Shown: in pieces, positions 44,237-55,561 of the stretch
Position numbering within the stretch: the stretch's first letter is position 1
Layout of the letters: every line of letters starts with the position of its first letter
Source of the DNA: Semisulcospira habei
Taxonomy: Eukaryota; Mollusca; Gastropoda; Semisulcospiridae
Assembly (NCBI GenBank): GCA_036245525.1
Contig: BTPG01000005.1
Coordinates: 62,001-126,000, forward strand
Length of the DNA: 64,000 nt
Reading direction: 5' to 3'
The notes under the pieces: generated by a model
What the model saw: only the letters and a program-made list of their open reading frames with translations
Databases searched by the model: none
What the model was told of the DNA's origin: nothing
Translations under genes and position numbers: made by a program

Positions 44237-44484
44237 GGATGACCCCGCTTGCTGCTGGTCCGCTAAGAAACAGACTGGCGGGAATCCAGTGGGCGCGTGA
44301 CCGAATGGGGATGGAAGGGAGGCTACTCGGGTTACTGGCTAGGTTATTGCACCCCTTGTTACCTCCCCTACCATGTAGGTACACAACAATTTTGGCTGAA
44401 ATTAGTCTAGCTAAGACACTTTTCCTAACAGTAATGTCATCGGTAAGTATTTTTCGAAAAAATACATTTTAGAGAAAAATTAAT

Positions 44485-44575
44485 TTCAAGGACAGTGCCA
44501 GATTAGCTTGGCACCGACAGGCACCAAGCTAATCTTTGAATTATCACGGTCGACCCATCTCCTGCTGTAGAGCGT
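44485..44575. repeat. Family 1 palindrome remainder right of DIRS copy D
   Basis: TCAAGGACAGTGCCAGATTA, a GGCACCGACAGGCACC-like centre and TTGAATTATCACGGTCGACC pair with each other and with the left stub at 37755-37779 (GCAGGAGATGGGTCGACCGT). The unit ends with GGCCTGAATGAGTTAA. Confidence 0.88.
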
Positions 44576-44800
44576 CGGGCCTGAATGAGTTAATTCAACC
44601 ATGGAGTTCCACTCACAATCAGATTTCAAACAATGATGACTTTATTCAATTTTGTCTTTAGCAGCAAAAAATTCAGTAAAAGTGAGACTGATCCCAGCCA
44701 GGGGCTCCTGAGAATCTGTGCCTCTTGCACATGGGAGTAAACTCGAAAAATGTTACGTCGTCGGTGTAATTTTAATTTTTTGTGTGTCATTTAACGTCAG

Positions 44801-44940
44801 ATGTAATGGTGCCCGCGGCCAGCCCTCCCCCAGACAGCGTTGATGTGTGGGATGATTTTGAAGATGACGATGCATTCAGCACAGCCGTCCTGCTTGAGGA
44901 AAACTTCAGTGAAAGGTCTGCTGGTGATGGCGACGTGGAG
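44801..44940 (+). CDS. SLX4: SLX4 exon 11 of window: acidic segment
   Basis: It follows TTTAACGTCAG and ends GAG/GTATGT. Two bases complete an Asp codon, then VMVPAASPPPDSVDVWDDF and a run of acidic residues. Length and phases fit exons 10 and 12. No domain is recognised; the WDDFEDDD patch continues the acidic character of the linker. The 8.3-kb intron before it is mostly DIRS copy D. Confidence 0.75.
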
Positions 44941-45078
44941 GTATGTACAGATGGTGTGATAAACATTTCAGATTACTGAAAGATAATTATGATTGTGTCT
45001 GGACGCAACATTTCAATACTTCAACGGTATTTTAACTCGTTCAGTCCTGATGGAACACAGCATGAAGCAGAAAGACCA

Positions 45079-45230
45079 TGACAGTTCAAGGGTGGTGCCA
45101 AAATTCTGGCACTACCCTTAACCCCTTCAGTGCTGAGAAAATTTAACGCCACTCATCTGCAAGAGGTATAGATCCTCATGAGCCCCTGCAATTGCGGGGG
45201 CTCATGAGGATCTATGCCTCTTGCTGAAAC
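45079..45230. repeat. Short family 1 hairpin and adjacent family 2 palindrome
   Basis: GTTCAAGGGTGGTGCCA faces TGGCACTACCCTTAAC (45083-45122, AAAATTC loop). At 45157-45228 CTGCAAGAGGTATAGATCCT opposes its complement, centre CCCCTGCAATTGCGGGGG. They lie between SLX4 exons 11 and 12. Confidence 0.88.
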
Positions 45231-45501
45231 CACTTTGTCTCCATGTTCCTTTGACGGCTGGGGATCTCTGATGTTAAATTTATAAAGATTTCAAAAACAA
45301 TCTGCTTCTCCACTAGCAGTGAACAGGTTAAACTAACGTTTCCAATCTGTCTCCTGAACTGGTATGTTGTCCTCGGAAGACATCTTCAAAACTTGGGATC
45401 TTCGTTGACCTTATGAAGTTGACTGATGAAAACAGTCTCAGTAAAATTGCCCACATGGACGTCTAAAGTTTCACTGAGAACATTTTCATCAGACAACTTT
45501 G
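45231..45501. other. Intron spacer
   Basis: The sequence after the family 2 palindrome (ATGTTCCTTTGACGGCTGGG) resembles that after the copy at 32045. No gene is seen. Confidence 0.5.
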
Positions 45502-45854
45502 CAATAAACATAGCGGCTAACCCTCCCAATTTTATCGGGAATTTCCGGATTTTTTTTTAGTTCCCGATTCTCCGGTTTTATTGTACAATTCTCCTGATTT
45601 TCATATTTTCAAGCTTTGTTTTAAAATTCGAGGCATTTTGGCGTACCGTGTGGGGTCAAGCGCCTGTAGTTGAGAGCGGCCTACCGCCATACGGTACTGC
45701 AAAGCTTTCGGGGACCCACAGCCGGTCTTGATTACGCATGCGCAGCAAATTTCCGTCCATTCTGTGTTTGTTCCGGTTGCTTCGAAATTACCCTGGTCTG
45801 GAGCACATGCTCAACGATTTTCACAACTGGTATTTTCGATTTTCAACAAAATCA

Positions 45855-46111
45855 TGCCTCCAAAGAAGCAGAAGTGGTTGGTGAAGTTCTATCTCGACTA
45901 CAAGCATTCCTTTCCTTACATCGACGAATCGAGAAAGGGCAAACACTTTGCCTTTTGTAAAATGTGCTGGGCAGACATAAACATTTGTCACGGCATGATG
46001 ATTGCCAAGGGAAGCCTTGTTGGACCCTGCCACAAGCAATCATTTAGCAAAGACTTGCTCCTGAAAGCCAAGCCTGCAACAGCGAACATGGTTAAGAAAA
46101 CACTTTTTTAA
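45855..46111 (+). CDS. BED/C2H2-type zinc-finger fragment of a hAT-like element
   Basis: From ATG 45855 a frame of 85 codons encodes [20 protein letters not shown], then [16 protein letters not shown], a His-containing linker and a short end KKTLF before TAA. The C-x-x-C, the following HG and the later His residues resemble the DNA-binding finger at the N-terminus of hAT transposases and related proteins. No catalytic domain follows. It may be a relic, or a small DNA-binding protein if expressed. An in-frame extension upstream to 45728 is possible but unlikely. Confidence 0.65.
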
Positions 46112-46220
46112 ACATGTGCTTTATTTGTGAATTATTAATTCTGCACTTGAACAAGACAACTGCACCCTCTCCCTCCCTCATATATGTTATTATTATATTA
46201 TTTATATATAATATTATGTT

Positions 46221-46465
<245 letters not shown>

Positions 46466-46638
46466 TTTTATATATTATATCATAATATGTTTATTTTCTG
46501 TCTGTGGACCGGCATGTGTGAAGTGTGTCTCGGCAACTCGGGAATTTTGTTGCCTCAGGGTTGGCAGCTATGCAATAAATGAACTGTGTTGTGTGATTCA
46601 ATGCCTAATTTTCTATTGTATGAATGTAATATGTTTAG

Positions 46639-47757
46639 GGCTGCAGACTTGAGTCTCCCCCTGCAAGGAAGGCAGACCTGATCCATAAACTGGCTGCTGC
46701 AGGAAACAGGACACCAGAGAGAAATGATGAGGACAGTCGGTCCATCCCTCCAGACGATGTTGTAATGCCTGCGAGCTCGCAGACTGCACCAGACACCCCC
46801 ACCAGGTCTCTGGTTCGCCTGGCCAGACACATGCGCCAGCACCTGCCTTCTGGGGAGTGCAGAGCAAAGGAATCGCTTCACAAAAAGTTTTGTGAACAGA
46901 CCGACAATCCTGTGATGCTGAAATCACCCCAGACCAAGGCAGCACGGAAATATTACTCTGGTAGTCCTGGGATCACACGCTTGACTAGTCATGGGATGAC
47001 ACAGGCAGTTAGTCCGCAGACAAGACGTGACGGCACACATACCATACACATGCCTGCGGATTGTAGTGCTGGGAAAACAGACTTTTGTAGTCCTCAGATG
47101 AGCCACGGACAAAAACCCAGCTCGCACATGCCTATGGATTGTAGTCCAGGAAACACACACTGCCGTAGTCCTCAGATGAGACGTGAAAGAACTCATTCCT
47201 CACGTTCACCATTAGACGTTACCATAACACTCTCCCCTCAGCGTTCTCCATTGTTCAAGACACCTGCATTGTCCATTGGCAATACAACAAGAAGCCCTAC
47301 CTCTCCTAGAATTACACCCTCCATGAAGGCCAGATCACTAGATTTTCATGATCCAAATAATGTAAAATCTGTAACAACCCCGAAAACATTTTCTTTACGA
47401 CCTGGAGGTTTTGTGGTTGAAGATTTGGATGATGTTGATGTCAGAACTCTTTCAATCCCCTTGGGCTTGCAGCTTCCGGTACCATGTACAGTACCAGTGG
47501 CTGCAGGCCCAATGGGGTCAATCACGCCCTCCACGAAAGCTGGATCGCCGAAGAAACATGATCAAAGTAGCAGAAAGTCTCCAGCGACTCCCAGAAGAAT
47601 ATTTTCACCGCCTGGAGGGTTTATAGTGGAAGATGTGGAATACGCTGGTATGGTAATGGAAGACGAGGACATGAGCTTCCTGTGGGCGGAGGAGAATGCC
47701 CCTGACGCAGAGGCAGTGATGCCTGGGAGTGTGCAAAATACACGGCTTGAACCACAG
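46639..47757 (+). CDS. SLX4: SLX4 exon 12 of window: Ser/Pro linker with two SIM-like motifs
   Basis: The exon is 373 codons, starts after ATATGTTTAG in phase 0 and ends CAG/GTATGT. It begins with basic helix-like sequence (RKADLIHKLAAAGN), then Ser/Pro/His-rich sequence with short imperfect repeats containing SPQM. Near the end a module occurs twice: ITPSMKA followed by PGGFVVEDLDDVDV, and ITPSTKA followed by PGGFIVEDVEYAG. The hydrophobic run followed by acids in each copy resembles a SUMO-interaction motif. The acceptor is less pyrimidine-rich than others, so the start is somewhat uncertain. Confidence 0.75.
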
Positions 47758-47790
47758 GTATGTCGCATATCCAGTGAGCAAACGGCCATT

Positions 47791-47858
47791 GGGCCGACAT
47801 TGGCCGCAGTCGGCCCACACACTGTTGTGCGCGGGCCAATGTCAGCTGACATCGGCCC
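47791..47858. repeat. GC-rich palindrome just after SLX4 exon 12
   Basis: GGGCCGACATTGGCCGCAGT opposes GCCAATGTCAGCTGACATCG with partial pairing around TGTT. It resembles the palindrome at 1770-1837 and starts 33 bases after the exon 12 donor. Confidence 0.75.
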
Positions 47859-48430
47859 AGGACCTTTTGCATATTGGGGATCTACATGTGTTACATCCTG
47901 CTTAATGTAGGAGTGACAAAAAAACAACAACTTGAATATGATTTTGTTTGTTTTTTCAAAATACATTACCGATGGCATTACTATCTGGGAATACACTCTA
48001 TTGCCTATAGATTTCAGCAAAATTGTGTGTAGCACACAACTGGGGAGGAGACACCGGGGATCCAAGCACTATGACCCCGGGTGGCCTCCCCTTACTACCC
48101 TATCCCGGCGAGCACAGGGCGACCTCGTCAGTTTCACTCATAGCTCGACCGGGGACGGTCGAGTTTTTGCCTTTCTCCGTTCTACGGGTTTCAGTGGTTT
48201 TTGACTGTGGGCTTGAATTGGAGTCTTCGATTCAGCCCTGGACTCACTACATTCGTGGTTTTTCCTTTGACAATTGGACTCATTGTGACCTGTGCGCCGA
48301 CCGGTTTTACCGGCTCTGACTTGTGAGTTCACCCTTGGCTTGGCCTTGGGGTTCGACGACGCACGTGACTTGTGCCCGGCTGTTTGTGCAAGGTGGACTT
48401 TCTTCGCCGGCGTAGCTGGTTTAGGGCCTT

Positions 48431-49064
48431 ATGGCTTCTTCTGTGTCGAAGACTTGCCGCCGTGCGGGGACTTCAGTGACCGGTTGATGCACTCGACTCT
48501 TGCTTGCCGTGTTCGGGCTGTGCTTCGGACGGAACGTGTGATGGTGGCGCCGCTTGGACGGAAGACCGGTGTTCGCGCAGGTGGGACTTCTTCAGGCGTG
48601 ACCGGTCCCCTCGCCCGCTTCGGTCTCCACGGGATCCTCCACGGGTGGACGTACTTCCCTCGGCGCATCGGGCTTTCCGGCCCACAGGTAAGTCCCCTTC
48701 TTGTACCGTTACCCTCGCAGGTTCTCCCTCCCCTCTCCGAGTCTTCGGAGCAGGGTAGGCGAGTTTCGGAGTCACGCTCCCCACGCTCTGCTTCGTTAGC
48801 GCGTGGCTTGAGCCCATTTTGGTTCCCACCCCCCGCTCTGCTTCGGGCGAGCGGTCTGGGAGAGATGAGCGTTCGTCGGCCACCCCCGGCTCTAGGTCTC
48901 CGGAGCGGGGACGGGTGACGGAACGCAAGCATAAGAAAGAGAGTAAACGTGATAAGAAATGCTCTCGCTCACGCACCGAGGCTTCGGAACGTGACTCGAG
49001 ACCGTTAGTAATGCTGCCTCCCCGCTCTGTATTTTCCGAACGGGCAAGGCATGCTTCGCTTTCT

Positions 49065-49096
<32 letters not shown>

Positions 49097-50760
49097 CCCG
49101 CCCCGTCTCGCCTGGGCGGGCCCGGGGTGTGGTTGACTCTCGCCCCCCACGCTCCGAGGAGTCGGAGCGGGGGTCGCGTGCACATAATGGTCCCCTCCCC
49201 GCTTCGCTTCGCCTGAGCGGGCTTGGCGTGACCGTAGACTGTCCCCCCCCCCCGTCTCGTATCGACCGGACGGGCCCGGTGTGACTTGGACCCTCGCCCC
49301 CCCCCCCCCCCCCCCCTCGCTCCGAGGCTTCGGAGCTGGGGCAGCGGGCTCATAAATCGTCCCCTCCCCGCTCCGCCTTTCCTGAGCTGGCTTGGCGTGA
49401 CCCTAGACTGTCCCCCCCCCCGCCTCGTATCGACCAGGCGGGCCCGGTGTGACATCGCGCGTCCTCCACGGTCCGACACATCGGACGGGGGGCCGCGTGC
49501 CCGGTATTTGTCCCCTCCCCGCTCCGCCTTTCCTGAGCGGGCTAGGGGAGACTATTGGCGGTCCCCCCCCCCCCCCCCCCTCGCACCGGTTCTCCCGGGC
49601 GGGCCAGGGGTGACCAGGCCACTTCCTCGGTATTCCGATCGCGGTTTGTCGCTCACGTCGGCTGCCGCGTGCGGATCCCGACTTCGAGGTGGACCGTCGC
49701 TTTGCCACGGTCCCTCCGTCGCCGCGGCGCGCCTCTTTGCGTGCGTCGCGGGCGGCTGCGTCTACCTCGCGCGCGGCGGTGCGGCACTCTCGTAGCCGCT
49801 CGCCCCTTTCGTCTTTGCCGCGAGAAGATCAGTTTGGAACGGACGTCCTCAGCCTTCATCCGTCGGACTCGGCCTCGGCGATCTTCTTGCAGGACTCGGC
49901 GGCGGGTTCTCCTTCCCGCCTTTTTCCGCTGTCGCGTCGGCCTCCGCCTCGTCAGACGTTGCCGGCCCTTCGCTCGGATCACAGTCGGTCCACGCTATGG
50001 GTGAGGCTTCAAGGCTTATCGCCAAGTCCCTACCACCCGACGTCTGTCCGTCTTCGCCTCCTCCGAAGAGACAGGCTTCGGCCATGGTCGACGCGCAGAG
50101 GCAAGTCCAGCGCCGCAAGTCCCTCCCGCAAGCCGGCTTCCGGGACCTCACCGATGCTTCTCCGCCCAGCTGCGTAACGACGCTTTCGGCGACACGGGAT
50201 ACTTTACCGCCGCTCGATCGCCGGTGGGAATCAACTTAAGCTTCCGCCAGGCCTAGTACGCTGGACACTCCCAAGCCTTCGCCTTACCTTTTCCAGCGGT
50301 GGATGTGGCGGCCTTACTACAGGCGGGCGGCCGCAGGCTCGTCCAGAACTCGTGGCCTCGGCCTCTCGACAGGATCGCCTCCTTAGCGCGGAACTCGCTG
50401 GCGTGCTCGGGTTTGGAACTGGCTACCCAGGCAGCACTGCAGTGCCTACAGGATACGTGGGACCTGGAGGCTCAGTCCCCGCTTCGTGACGTGCAGTCCA
50501 TCCTGATAGCGGCCAACCGGTCCGCCTACCATTCTTCCGCCACCGCCAGGGCAGCGGCTGCCAAATGCGACCTCTGGAGGAGGGATACCCTTTTGCGCCT
50601 CTGCTCGGACCTTCCCTTGTCAGTGAAGACCCAGCTCCGTCACGCCCCCTTAGGGGGTCCTCAGCTGTTCGGCGACACTTGGCACACCTTTAAGGAATCT
50701 TCCAAGGACTTGTGGCCCAAGCCTGCATCTAACCCAGCCTCGACCCGCTTTCGCGCCCCC
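48431..50760 (+). pseudogene. DIRS ORF1 without leader intron (copy E)
   Basis: ATG at 48431 opens M-A-S-S-V-S-K-T-C-R-R, then after a one-base loss CGDFSD; this equals the spliced start of copy D (M-A-S-L-Q-V-R-T-C-T-R-C-G-D-F). Between 49050 and 49620 three to four units of about 200 bp with CCCCTCCCCGCTCCGCCTTT and long C-runs expand the middle. The gag-like core follows: SLHPSDSASAIFLQDS, PPPKRQASAMVDAQRQVQRR and LATQAALQCLQDTWDLEAQS. Stops and shifts are frequent. Confidence 0.75.
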
Positions 50761-52969
50761 CGCTCGGCGGGGGTCGTGCCCAGCGGTCTTTCAGGCCCTC
50801 CTTCTCTACAGTCGGATCTTCACGAGGTCGGGCCCGTCCATTCCAGGCTACTCAGGCCGGCCCCGCCCCTCGCCCTTCTTGGCCCCGCGGTGCCCGTAGA
50901 TCGGGCCGCGGTCGGGCTCTTTGACTCGCCCCCGCCTCCGCCCCCGCCTCATTAATCGGGCCTCCCGTCGGCGGGCGGCTGTCGCTCTTCAGCGATCTTG
51001 GAGATCGCTGTTCCCGGACGACCCCTGGATTCTTTCCACCGTTACCGCAGGCCTGCAACTTTCGTTCCTGTCGCCTCCGCCTCTTCGCTGAGCACCCATG
51101 TGGACCCAGGAACCGCTCGACGGCACACAGGCGGACGCTCTGCGCGGGGAAGTGGCGACCCTCCTCACCAAAGCGGCGACAGAGGTGGTTTTGCGGCAGG
51201 ACTCTCCGGCGGTCTACAGCCGACTCTTCTAGCTCCCAAACCAGGCGGCAAGTGGCGTCCAGTTATCGACTTATCATGCTTGGCCCCTCGATTCAGGATG
51301 GAGACGGCCAGGACACTCCGTGCGGCCCTCCGGCCGATGGACTTTGCGATCAGCCTCGATCTGTCAGACGCCTATCTGCACGTCCCGATTCATCCGTCGT
51401 TTCGCCGGTACCTTCGGTTTGACTTGGGGGGATCGTCTACCAGTTCTGCGCCCTTCCTTTCGGCCTCAACATCAGTCCGTGGGTGTTTACAAGACTGCTC
51501 GACGCCGTGATAGCCAATTTCCGTCAGCGCTCCTTGAGCCCGGCCTCCAATTACTTGGACGACCTTCTACTGCGCAACTTGGTCTCCGCAGCCCTCCAGA
51601 CGGACAGGGATGCCCTGCTTTCCCTTCTGCGTCGTCTAGGTTTCCTACTCATTGGGGAAATCCGTTCTTCTCCCTCTCGACGGTTTCTACATCGGGGGAT
51701 GGAATTCCTGACCGACCTCAACCTTGCCCGCCTGCCTCTGGCCAGGCGACAGAAGATAGTCGACTTAGCGACTTCGATGGGGATGGGATCCTCCTTCACC
51801 GCCAGGGTCTGGCTTCAACTCCTGGGCCTCCTCAGGGCGGCTGCGGACCTGCTTCCCTTGGGCAGACTTTATGCTCGGCCTCTCCAGCTACGTCTCCTTC
51901 TTCACTGGCGACCCTCGGGCGCTCTGTTGGATCTAGTACCTGTCACGCCTCGGGCTCGTCCTCACCTCGAGAGGTGGGCGGACCTCGCTTGGCTGGCTTC
52001 GGGGGTGCCCTACACTCCCCGCCGCCTCGGTGGTCTCTCTGTACAGAGGCGAGCCAGGCCGGCTGGGGCGCGCACCTGTTACCGGATTTCTCTCGGCCTC
52101 GGGCGTTGGCTTCGGGAGCTGTTCGGGAATCACGTCAACTGGCTGGAGCTGAAGGCAGTTGGATTGGCATTCGACGTTGGCAGGAGACCTTGGCCAATCA
52201 GGACGTCCTCGTGCTCTCCGACAACTCGACGGTGGTGGCTTACATACAGAATCAGGGTGGCACTCACTCGCCCTCCCTTTGCATTCTTCGGTGCCACCTT
52301 CGCCTCTGGTGCAGGGATCGAGGCATTGCCCTACGAGCCCGCCACATCCCTGGCCACCTCAACATGAAGGCGGACGCCCTGTCTCGTCGCGGACAGTTGC
52401 TCCACACGGAGCGGTCCCTACGCCCGGATATTTTTCGCCTGCTCTGCTCTCACTGGGAAACGCCGCTAGTGGATCTGTTTGCCACCAGATGAAGCAGCCA
52501 GCTCCCGGTCTACGTCTCGCCAGTCCTGGATCCACTCGCTTGGGCAGTGGACGCGCTCCCCATTCCTTGGGTCGGCCGGATTGCTTACGTCTACCCCCCG
52601 GCAGTCCTCGTTCCGAAGGTACTGTGGAAGCTTCTGGGATGCTCGGCGGTCCTCCTGCTGGTGGCCCCCTTCAACTGGACCAAGAGCTGGACCACGGACC
52701 TCCTCGCGCTTGCGACGGACCCTCCTCTGGAGCTTCCTACCCCTTCCACGATGCTCAAGCAGCCCCGTCAGCGGCTTTTCCATCCGTGCCCCGTACGCCT
52801 CCGCCTACACGCTTGGAGGTTGTCCGGCACGCCCGCGCCGCTAGAGGTTCTCGGATGCAGCAGTGGCGGCAATTGCAGCAGCCCGCAGACTCTCTACAAG
52901 GAAGGTGTACGAAGGCACGTGGAGGGTCTTTCAGACCTGGTGCACCTCCCATGGGCACCCTCCCACTAA
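50761..52969 (+). pseudogene. DIRS RT-RNase H-methyltransferase-like region (copy E)
   Basis: RT pieces include PMDFAISLDLSDAYLHVPIH (51337 onward) and SNYLDDLLLRNLVS (51549 onward, active site intact). RNase H has SDNSTVVAYIQNQGGTHSPS and ARHIPGHLNMKADALSRRGQ. The methyltransferase-like part reads YVYPPAVLVPKVLWKL and WTTDLLALATDPP and its frame ends at 52969. At least three frame changes separate these pieces. Confidence 0.82.
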
Positions 52970-53881
52970 CCTAGCCTCCCACCAACTGGCGGAGTTCTTC
53001 CTGTGGCTCTTCGACGACCGGGGCTTAGCCCCGGTCGCCATCAAGGGCTACCGCGCTACGTTCGCGGACATCTACCGTCACCGGTGTCTTCTGGACCCAG
53101 GCGCCTGCAAGGATCTGTCGAATTTCTGGCTCACTTTGAACTCCGACGTCCGGTTTCACGTTCCCTAGTACCCCGGTGGGATCTTGCCTGGGTACTGACG
53201 TGGTTGAATACGGACCGGTTGAGCCCCTCCCCTTGGCTCGGTTCTCAGACTTGACCCGGAAAACCTGTTTCCTTCTGGCTCTCGTTACAGCGTCCCGAGT
53301 CAGCGAGCTTCACGCGCTCTCGATGCTCCCAGCCTGTTTGCGGTTCGTTCCGACGGCTCTGCGCAGAGGCTCTCCGATCCGTCCTTCCTGGCCAAGAACC
53401 GCCGCCCGCGGCGGCTCCTCAGGTGCTAACGATACGGCCCCTCTGTGGAGCGGACCTCTCCCCTGGATCGCGGCAACAGGACCCAGTGCGGGCGCTAGAG
53501 ATTTACCTGCGCCGCTCTCAGCCGCAGCGCCGGGGGCGCTCGCGCCTCTTCTTACCTTGTCCGCGGGCAGACGCCACATCTCGGCCCAGATCGTGTCATC
53601 CTGGCTGCGGTGGGTGATTAGGTCAGACTACCTAGACCTCTCCTCACGCGGCGCTGAGCCTTTACAAATCCGGGCGCATGAAGTGAGAGCAGTAGCCACC
53701 AGTCTAGCCCTGGACCGCAACTGCTCGGTCAAAGATTTTTTGGCAGCGGGTGGCTGGCGCTCAGACTCCACTTTCGCACGCCTCTACCTTAAGAGACCTA
53801 TCCGGCTGACGTGACTCCCTGGCACGGGTGGGCGACATCTCCGCGGCCCAGCACTCCCTCCGAGCACTGCTGGCGTCTTAG
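52780..53881 (+). pseudogene. DIRS tyrosine recombinase (copy E)
   Basis: It begins in the +1 frame relative to the methyltransferase-like part: AAIAAARRLSTRKVYEGTWR and HQLAEFFLWLFDDRGLAPVA. After a shift near 53165 come DLTRKTCFLLALVTASRVSE with LHAL (catalytic Arg), then RAHEVRAVATSLALDRNC (His and Arg) and GWRSDSTFARLYLK with the Tyr. A frameshift follows the Tyr. All four catalytic residues can be seen, but the frame is broken. Confidence 0.82.
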
Positions 53882-53984
53882 GCACATCATAGCTGAAATC
53901 GTCGGGAGTTCTCTCTCGAGGGGGCCGGCGGAGTGGTTGGGTTGTGGTTAGATACGGCACCCTCCGCCTGTTCGCCATTCTCCC

Positions 53985-54082
53985 AGATAGTAATGCCATC
54001 GGTAATGTATTTTGAAAAAACAAATGAATTTTTTTTCTAAAATGTATTTTTTTGAAAAATACTTACCGATGGCATTACTATC
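53985..54082. repeat. Internal complementary region of DIRS copy E
   Basis: AGATAGTAATGCCATCGGTA, TTTTGAAAAAACAAATGAAT and AAAATGTATTTTTTTGAAAA join complements of both ends. It is flanked on both sides by CCCAGATAGTAATG and its complement because of the inverted right arm. Confidence 0.9.
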
Positions 54083-54557
54083 TGGGAATACACTCTATTG
54101 CCTATAGATTTCAGCAAAATTGTGTGTAGCACACAACTGGGGAGGAGACACCGGGGATCCAAGCACTATGACCCCGGGTGGCCTCCCCTTACTACCCTAT
54201 CCCGGCGAGCACAGGGCGACCTCGTCAGTTTCACACATAGCCACAAGAGGCAAGCGGGGCAGGCGGGAGGGCCATTCGAGTAATGCCATCGGTAAGTATT
54301 TTTCAAAAAAATACATTTTAGAAAAAAAATTCATTTTTTGCGTATTGATACAGTTGTTTGACATGGGGAATGTTATGTATGCTGAAGATTAAAAGAAATG
54401 CTTCAGTGTTTCCAATGACTCAAATGATGCAACTGCAGCTCATGCATGAACATACTGATTGTTCATTTTGTGTTAACATTTTGTTTTATTTTCGTACGTT
54501 TTAAAAAATTTCCTGTTATGTTCTATTCTGTTCTGTTCTCTAATTTGGTGTTTTCAG

Positions 54558-54692
54558 CCTGTATCACTGTCAGCGGTGACACCTAAAGTGCCGAGACAGG
54601 CACCCAAGACAGGAGGGACGAAAGCCTGGGTCCCTCCCTCACCCTTCACACCCATGCCTGCCTACGATGACATGGCCACACCAGATTTGAAG
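54558..54692 (+). CDS. SLX4: SLX4 exon 13 of window: start of SAP domain
   Basis: It lies between TTGGTGTTTTCAG and AAG/GTCAGA, 45 codons in phase 0. The peptide ends in PFTPMPAYDDMATPDLK. The TPMP-x-Y-x-x-M-x-TP-x-L pattern is the conserved entry to the SLX4 SAP domain, which binds MUS81. Together with exon 14 it is the strongest evidence for the gene's identity. DIRS copy E ends about 220 bases upstream of it. Confidence 0.93.
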
Positions 54693-54834
54693 GTCAGAGT
54701 TGATGCTGACGATTGTGGTGAAATCATTTCGCACAGTAGAGCCTGTTTTGAGTGATCACCTTTTTTTTTTACAAGGAAAAGTGGTCTTGACCCATTATAT
54801 ATGTGTAGGCTACATTACAGATTAGGAGATAGGT

Positions 54835-54922
54835 CAACCATTTTAGTTCAAGGGTGGTGCCAGAATAGCTTGGCGCCTGAGGCGCCAAGCTATTCTGGCA
54901 CCACCCTTGAACTTTCATAGTC
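54835..54922. repeat. Palindrome family 1
   Basis: TTCAAGGGTGGTGCCAGAAT opposes its complement; centre GGCGCCTGAGGCGCC. The GGTCAACCATTTTAG flank equals that of the copy before exon 1. Confidence 0.9.
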
Positions 54923-55010
54923 AAATTTATTTCATCAATTGTGTATCAGGATGAAAAAGGTTAAAAGACAGGTGTGCTCTCAAAGAGAAGTCTTGAAGAG
55001 GAAAAAGTTT

Positions 55011-55561
55011 CACCTGTCATTTAAAGACCATCATTCAGATGGCTACAGCCACAGTCACAGCTACAGCCACAGCTACGTCACAGCTACAGCCACAGCTACG
55101 TCACAGCTACAGCCACAGCTACGTCACAGCTACAGCCACAGCTATGTCACAGCTACAGTCACAGCTACAGCCACAGTCACAGCTACAGCCACAGCTATGT
55201 CACAGCTACAGCCACAGTCACAGCTACAGCCACAGCTATGTCACAGCTACAGCCACAGTCACAGCTATAGCCACAGCTACGTCACAGCTACAGCCACAGC
55301 TACGTCACAGCTACAGCCACAGCTACGTCACAGCTACAGCCACAGCTATGTCACAGCCACAGTCACAACTACAGCCACAGCTACATCACAGCTGCAGCCA
55401 CAGTCACAGCTACAGCCACAGTCACAGCTACAGCCACAGCTACAGTCACAGCCACAGCTACAGCCACAGTCACAGCTACAGTCACAGCTACAGCTACAGT
55501 CACAGCTACAGCCACAGTCACAGCTACAGCCACCTGAAAGATGGTCTTTAGATGACAGGTG
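55011..55561. repeat. Palindrome family 3 with loop expanded into CACAGCTACAGC satellite
   Basis: Arms CACCTGTCATTTAAAGACCA (55011 on) and TGGTCTTTAGATGACAGGTG (to 55561) enclose about 480 bases made of CACAGCTACAGCCACAG variants. In normal copies the same arms hold a loop of about 20 bases with the same motif. Long open frames in all phases are by-products. Confidence 0.93.

Larger units (their letters stand above)
37780..44484 (+). mobile_element. DIRS copy D (full length, moderately degraded)
   Basis: The left terminus TTGTTTCCTCAAAACACATT and left arm (37790-37985) are inverted at 44235-44440. The ICR is at 44145-44236 and the right terminus ends AGAGAAAAATTAATTT. It is inserted within a family 1 palindrome: the left half (CGACCGTGATAATT) precedes it and the rest (TCAAGGACAGTGCCAG) follows it. 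A LINE tail is nested at 39018-39407. All coding regions have stops or shifts. Confidence 0.92.
47948..54334 (+). mobile_element. DIRS copy E (full length, right arm inverted in place)
   Basis: The left terminus is TTGTTTTTTCAAAATACATT; the right terminus ends TAGAAAAAAAATTCAT. The ICR is at 53985-54082. The right arm (54068-54292) runs in the same direction as the left arm (47966-48145) rather than inverted as in copies A, C, D, F and G; its GCTTGCC-type end is now outermost. The ORF1 start has no leader intron. Coding regions are frameshifted, and C-runs and G-rich tandem repeats lie at 49060-49620. Confidence 0.92.

Noticed and set aside
48429..49479. Minus-strand frames with long Gly and Arg runs
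   Set aside because: They are the reverse of C-runs and tandem repeats in ORF1 of DIRS copy E.
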